In this document: one piece after another, positions 21,874-23,108 of the stretch
Layout: each line of letters opens with the position of its first letter
How positions within the stretch are numbered: the stretch's first letter is position 1
Assembly: GCA_900551885.1 (NCBI GenBank)
Contig: URXS01000023.1
Span: 1 to 23,108, forward strand
DNA: 23,108 bases
From: an uncultured Oscillibacter sp.
GTDB taxonomy: Bacteria > Bacillota > Clostridia > Oscillospirales > Oscillospiraceae
Reading direction: 5' to 3'
The notes under the pieces: model-generated
Databases searched by the model: none
Told to the model about the DNA's origin: nothing
What the model saw: only the letters and a program-made list of their open reading frames with translations
Position numbers and translations under genes: made by a program

Positions 21874-22779
21874 ATGACGGCTGCTTTGATCATTGCCGCA
21901 GGGAAGAACGGGAAAGGACGCCAGTTCGATCCGGCAAAGGAAGTGGGCGCGCTGAGCGCCATCAAGCGCTGCATACTGACCTTCCAGAAGGCGGGCGTGG
22001 AGCGGGTAGTGGTCTGCGGGGACGGTGAGGAAAGAATTGAAAAGCTGGTACCCCACATGAATGTGACGTTCCTGCGCTGCCCCAGCGGCGGAGAGATGCT
22101 GAACAATGTGAAGGTGGGCCTGAATTTTTTGCAGGGCAAGTGCACGGCGGTTTTGATTACCCACACGGATGTACCCCTGTTTTCCGTTGAGACGGTTCGC
22201 AGTCTGCTGGGGAAAGAAGGGGCCGTCTGTGTTCCTGTCTACCAGGGGAGAGCGGGACACCCGATCCGTTTGTCAGCGGAACAGTTCCCACAGATCTTGT
22301 CCTATCAGGGAACGGGTGGACTGGCCGGAGCGATTCGCGCTTCCGGTGTGGAACGCGTCACGCTGGAGGTGGAAGACCAGGGGATTCTGGCCAACACTCA
22401 AGATAGTGCCGCCTGTGAGAGTCTGCTCTCCTATTGTGAGGATGAGAAACTGCGGCCTGCCTTCCGATTTCAATTGATGCGGGATCAGCCCTTTTATGGG
22501 CCGGGGGCCCACCAGTTGTTGCAACTGACAGAGGAGACAGGGTCTTTGCTGGAGGCCTGCCGCTGTATGGGAATCTCATACAGTAAAGGCCGCAAGATGA
22601 TTTCCAATCTGGAGCGGAACATGGGGCGACCTATTCTGGAACGGACCCGAGGCGGAAGAGAGGGCGGTGCCTCTACTGTCACTGAGACTGGCCGGGCGCT
22701 GATTCATAGCTATGCCGCCTTTTGTAAAGAGGCGGAGGAATATTTAACGGAGTTGTTTCCCAAATACTTTTCTTTATGA
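21874..22779 (+). CDS. MobA/MocA-like nucleotidyltransferase fused to a ModE-like winged-helix domain
   Basis: ATG 21874 follows GGAGGTAGCACG at good spacing; the frame open from 21835 has no such site. The 301 residues have two parts. Residues 1-~185 are an NTP_transf_3 domain with LIIAAGKNGKG (5-15), THTDVPL (96-102, metal-binding D99), GRAGHPIRL (125-133) and ILANTQDS (171-178). This is the MobA/MocA fold, which joins CMP or GMP to molybdopterin. Residues ~198-282 match the ModE N-terminal winged helix: GPGAHQLLQLTEETGSLLEA, MGISYSKGRKMISNLERNMG and the GGREGGASTVTETGRALI wing. The molybdate-binding Mop/TOBE domains of full ModE are absent. This fusion is known in selenium/molybdenum hydroxylase gene sets of Firmicutes. 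It may sense cofactor status and regulate the divergent transporter promoters, which is inferred. Confidence 0.88.
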   Translation: MTAALIIAAGKNGKGRQFDPAKEVGALSAIKRCILTFQKAGVERVVVCGDGEERIEKLVPHMNVTFLRCPSGGEMLNNVKVGLNFLQGKCTAVLITHTDVPLFSVETVRSLLGKEGAVCVPVYQGRAGHPIRLSAEQFPQILSYQGTGGLAGAIRASGVERVTLEVEDQGILANTQDSAACESLLSYCEDEKLRPAFRFQLMRDQPFYGPGAHQLLQLTEETGSLLEACRCMGISYSKGRKMISNLERNMGRPILERTRGGREGGASTVTETGRALIHSYAAFCKEAEEYLTELFPKYFSL

Positions 22780-22897
22780 AGATGTGGAGTGGTTATCTGT
22801 AAATGCGGATAACTTTTGCCGCCTTTTTGGCTTCTTTGTACCGGTCAACATGCAAGTCGAGGGCCTGACCCAAATGGAGAGACATTTGAAAAAGTTC

Positions 22898-22947
22898 AAG
22901 CGCACCGGATAGGAAAGCCTGTCTACCTATCCGGTGCGCTTCTTTTT
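22898..22947 (+). terminator. Rho-independent terminator with 16-bp stem
   Basis: AAGCGCACCGGATAGG (22898-22913) pairs perfectly with 22926-22941 around a 12-nt loop and is followed by CTTTTTG. It lies about 120 bp after the nucleotidyltransferase stop and is its likely terminator. Confidence 0.85.
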
Positions 22948-22980
22948 GTAATTGAGAAAGCTGCGCATCGGCAAGAAGAG

Positions 22981-23009
22981 AACGCCTGTCCTATTCGGGA
23001 CAGGCGTTT
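22981..23009. terminator. Second hairpin, terminator-like
   Basis: AACGCCTGTCC (22981-22991) pairs with GGACAGGCGTT (22998-23008) around the loop TATTCG. Only two or three T follow, so termination is less certain. It lies 40 bp past the first hairpin. Confidence 0.55.
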
Positions 23010-23108
23010 CGACTGCGTTGATTGGGAGTGTACATAGAAGATTTTGTGTGTTTTACAGGTCGGTATGATGGTGCTTGACGCGGAGTCTGCTGACAGCGCG
23101 GGCGAGGG

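Larger units (their letters stand above)
22780..23108. other. Intergenic region with two strong hairpins and no convincing gene
   Basis: After the nucleotidyltransferase stop there is a weak GTTATC/GATAAC inverted repeat (about 22792-22814), then two strong hairpins. The last ~70 bp (from 23039) hold an open frame starting with ATG near 23067 that is cut by the window edge. It is too short to judge. Confidence 0.5.

Noticed and set aside
23067..23108. Possible gene start at the right edge
   Set aside because: Only 14 codons are inside the window and no clear ribosome site precedes the ATG.

Overview
The window reads as the chromosome of a GC-rich anaerobic Firmicute, most likely a gut Oscillospiraceae-type Clostridium (Flavonifractor/Pseudoflavonifractor-like). 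Reasons: strong AGGAGG-type ribosome binding sites, low-GC promoters of the TTGACA/TATAAT type, DhaS-like TetR regulators, a TGS-domain nucleoside kinase remnant, Gram-positive style lipoproteins and a GLUG-repeat surface protein. No rRNA, tRNA, CRISPR array or complete insertion sequence is visible. The taxonomic call is an inference from style, not from a marker gene.

Layout. (1) 1-840: the 3' end of an IS3-family transposase abuts a TetR/AcrR gene whose C-terminus it replaced and whose start codon also looks lost. (2) 845-8200: an intact TetR-family gene (minus strand) is divergent from a tightly coupled three-gene operon (plus strand): a small beta-rich protein, an 842-residue MMPL/RND-type membrane protein with a bactofilin-like glycine-repeat tail, and a 1186-residue exported protein. 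The exported protein has GLUG beta-helix repeats split by a ~475-residue helical domain, then a C-terminal membrane anchor. This is the best candidate in the window for an undescribed system. (3) 8201-10420: a graveyard containing a nucleoside kinase with its catalytic core deleted, possible remnants of an acyl-CoA dehydratase activase, a membrane protein and a tyrosine recombinase, and a perfect 17-bp hairpin. (4) 10421-15600, minus strand: a TRAP transporter operon (dctQ-dctM-dctP order) followed by a FadR-type GntR regulator and an enolase-superfamily dehydratase, i.e. a sugar-acid uptake and catabolism locus. (5) 15673-22779: a molybdenum/tungsten-type locus. One minus-strand operon encodes a FecCD-like permease, its ATPase, a SAM methyltransferase, a MoeA-like protein and a THEP1-like NTPase, ending in a terminator. 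A divergent lipoprotein solute-binding protein and a MobA/MocA-like nucleotidyltransferase fused to a ModE-like DNA-binding domain lie on the plus strand. (6) 22780-23108: two strong hairpins and no convincing gene.

How the genes work together. The TRAP locus probably imports an acid sugar that the enolase-family enzyme dehydrates, with GntR as sensor; a similar sequence box lies in front of both gntR and dctQ. In the molybdenum-type locus the binding protein, permease and ATPase resemble the MolABC class of oxyanion importers. The MoeA-like and MobA/MocA-like proteins suggest that the imported metal is built into a pterin cofactor. In the MMPL locus the RND protein, the surface beta-helix/coiled-coil protein and the small beta protein are translationally coupled, so they probably act as one envelope machine; its substrate is unknown.
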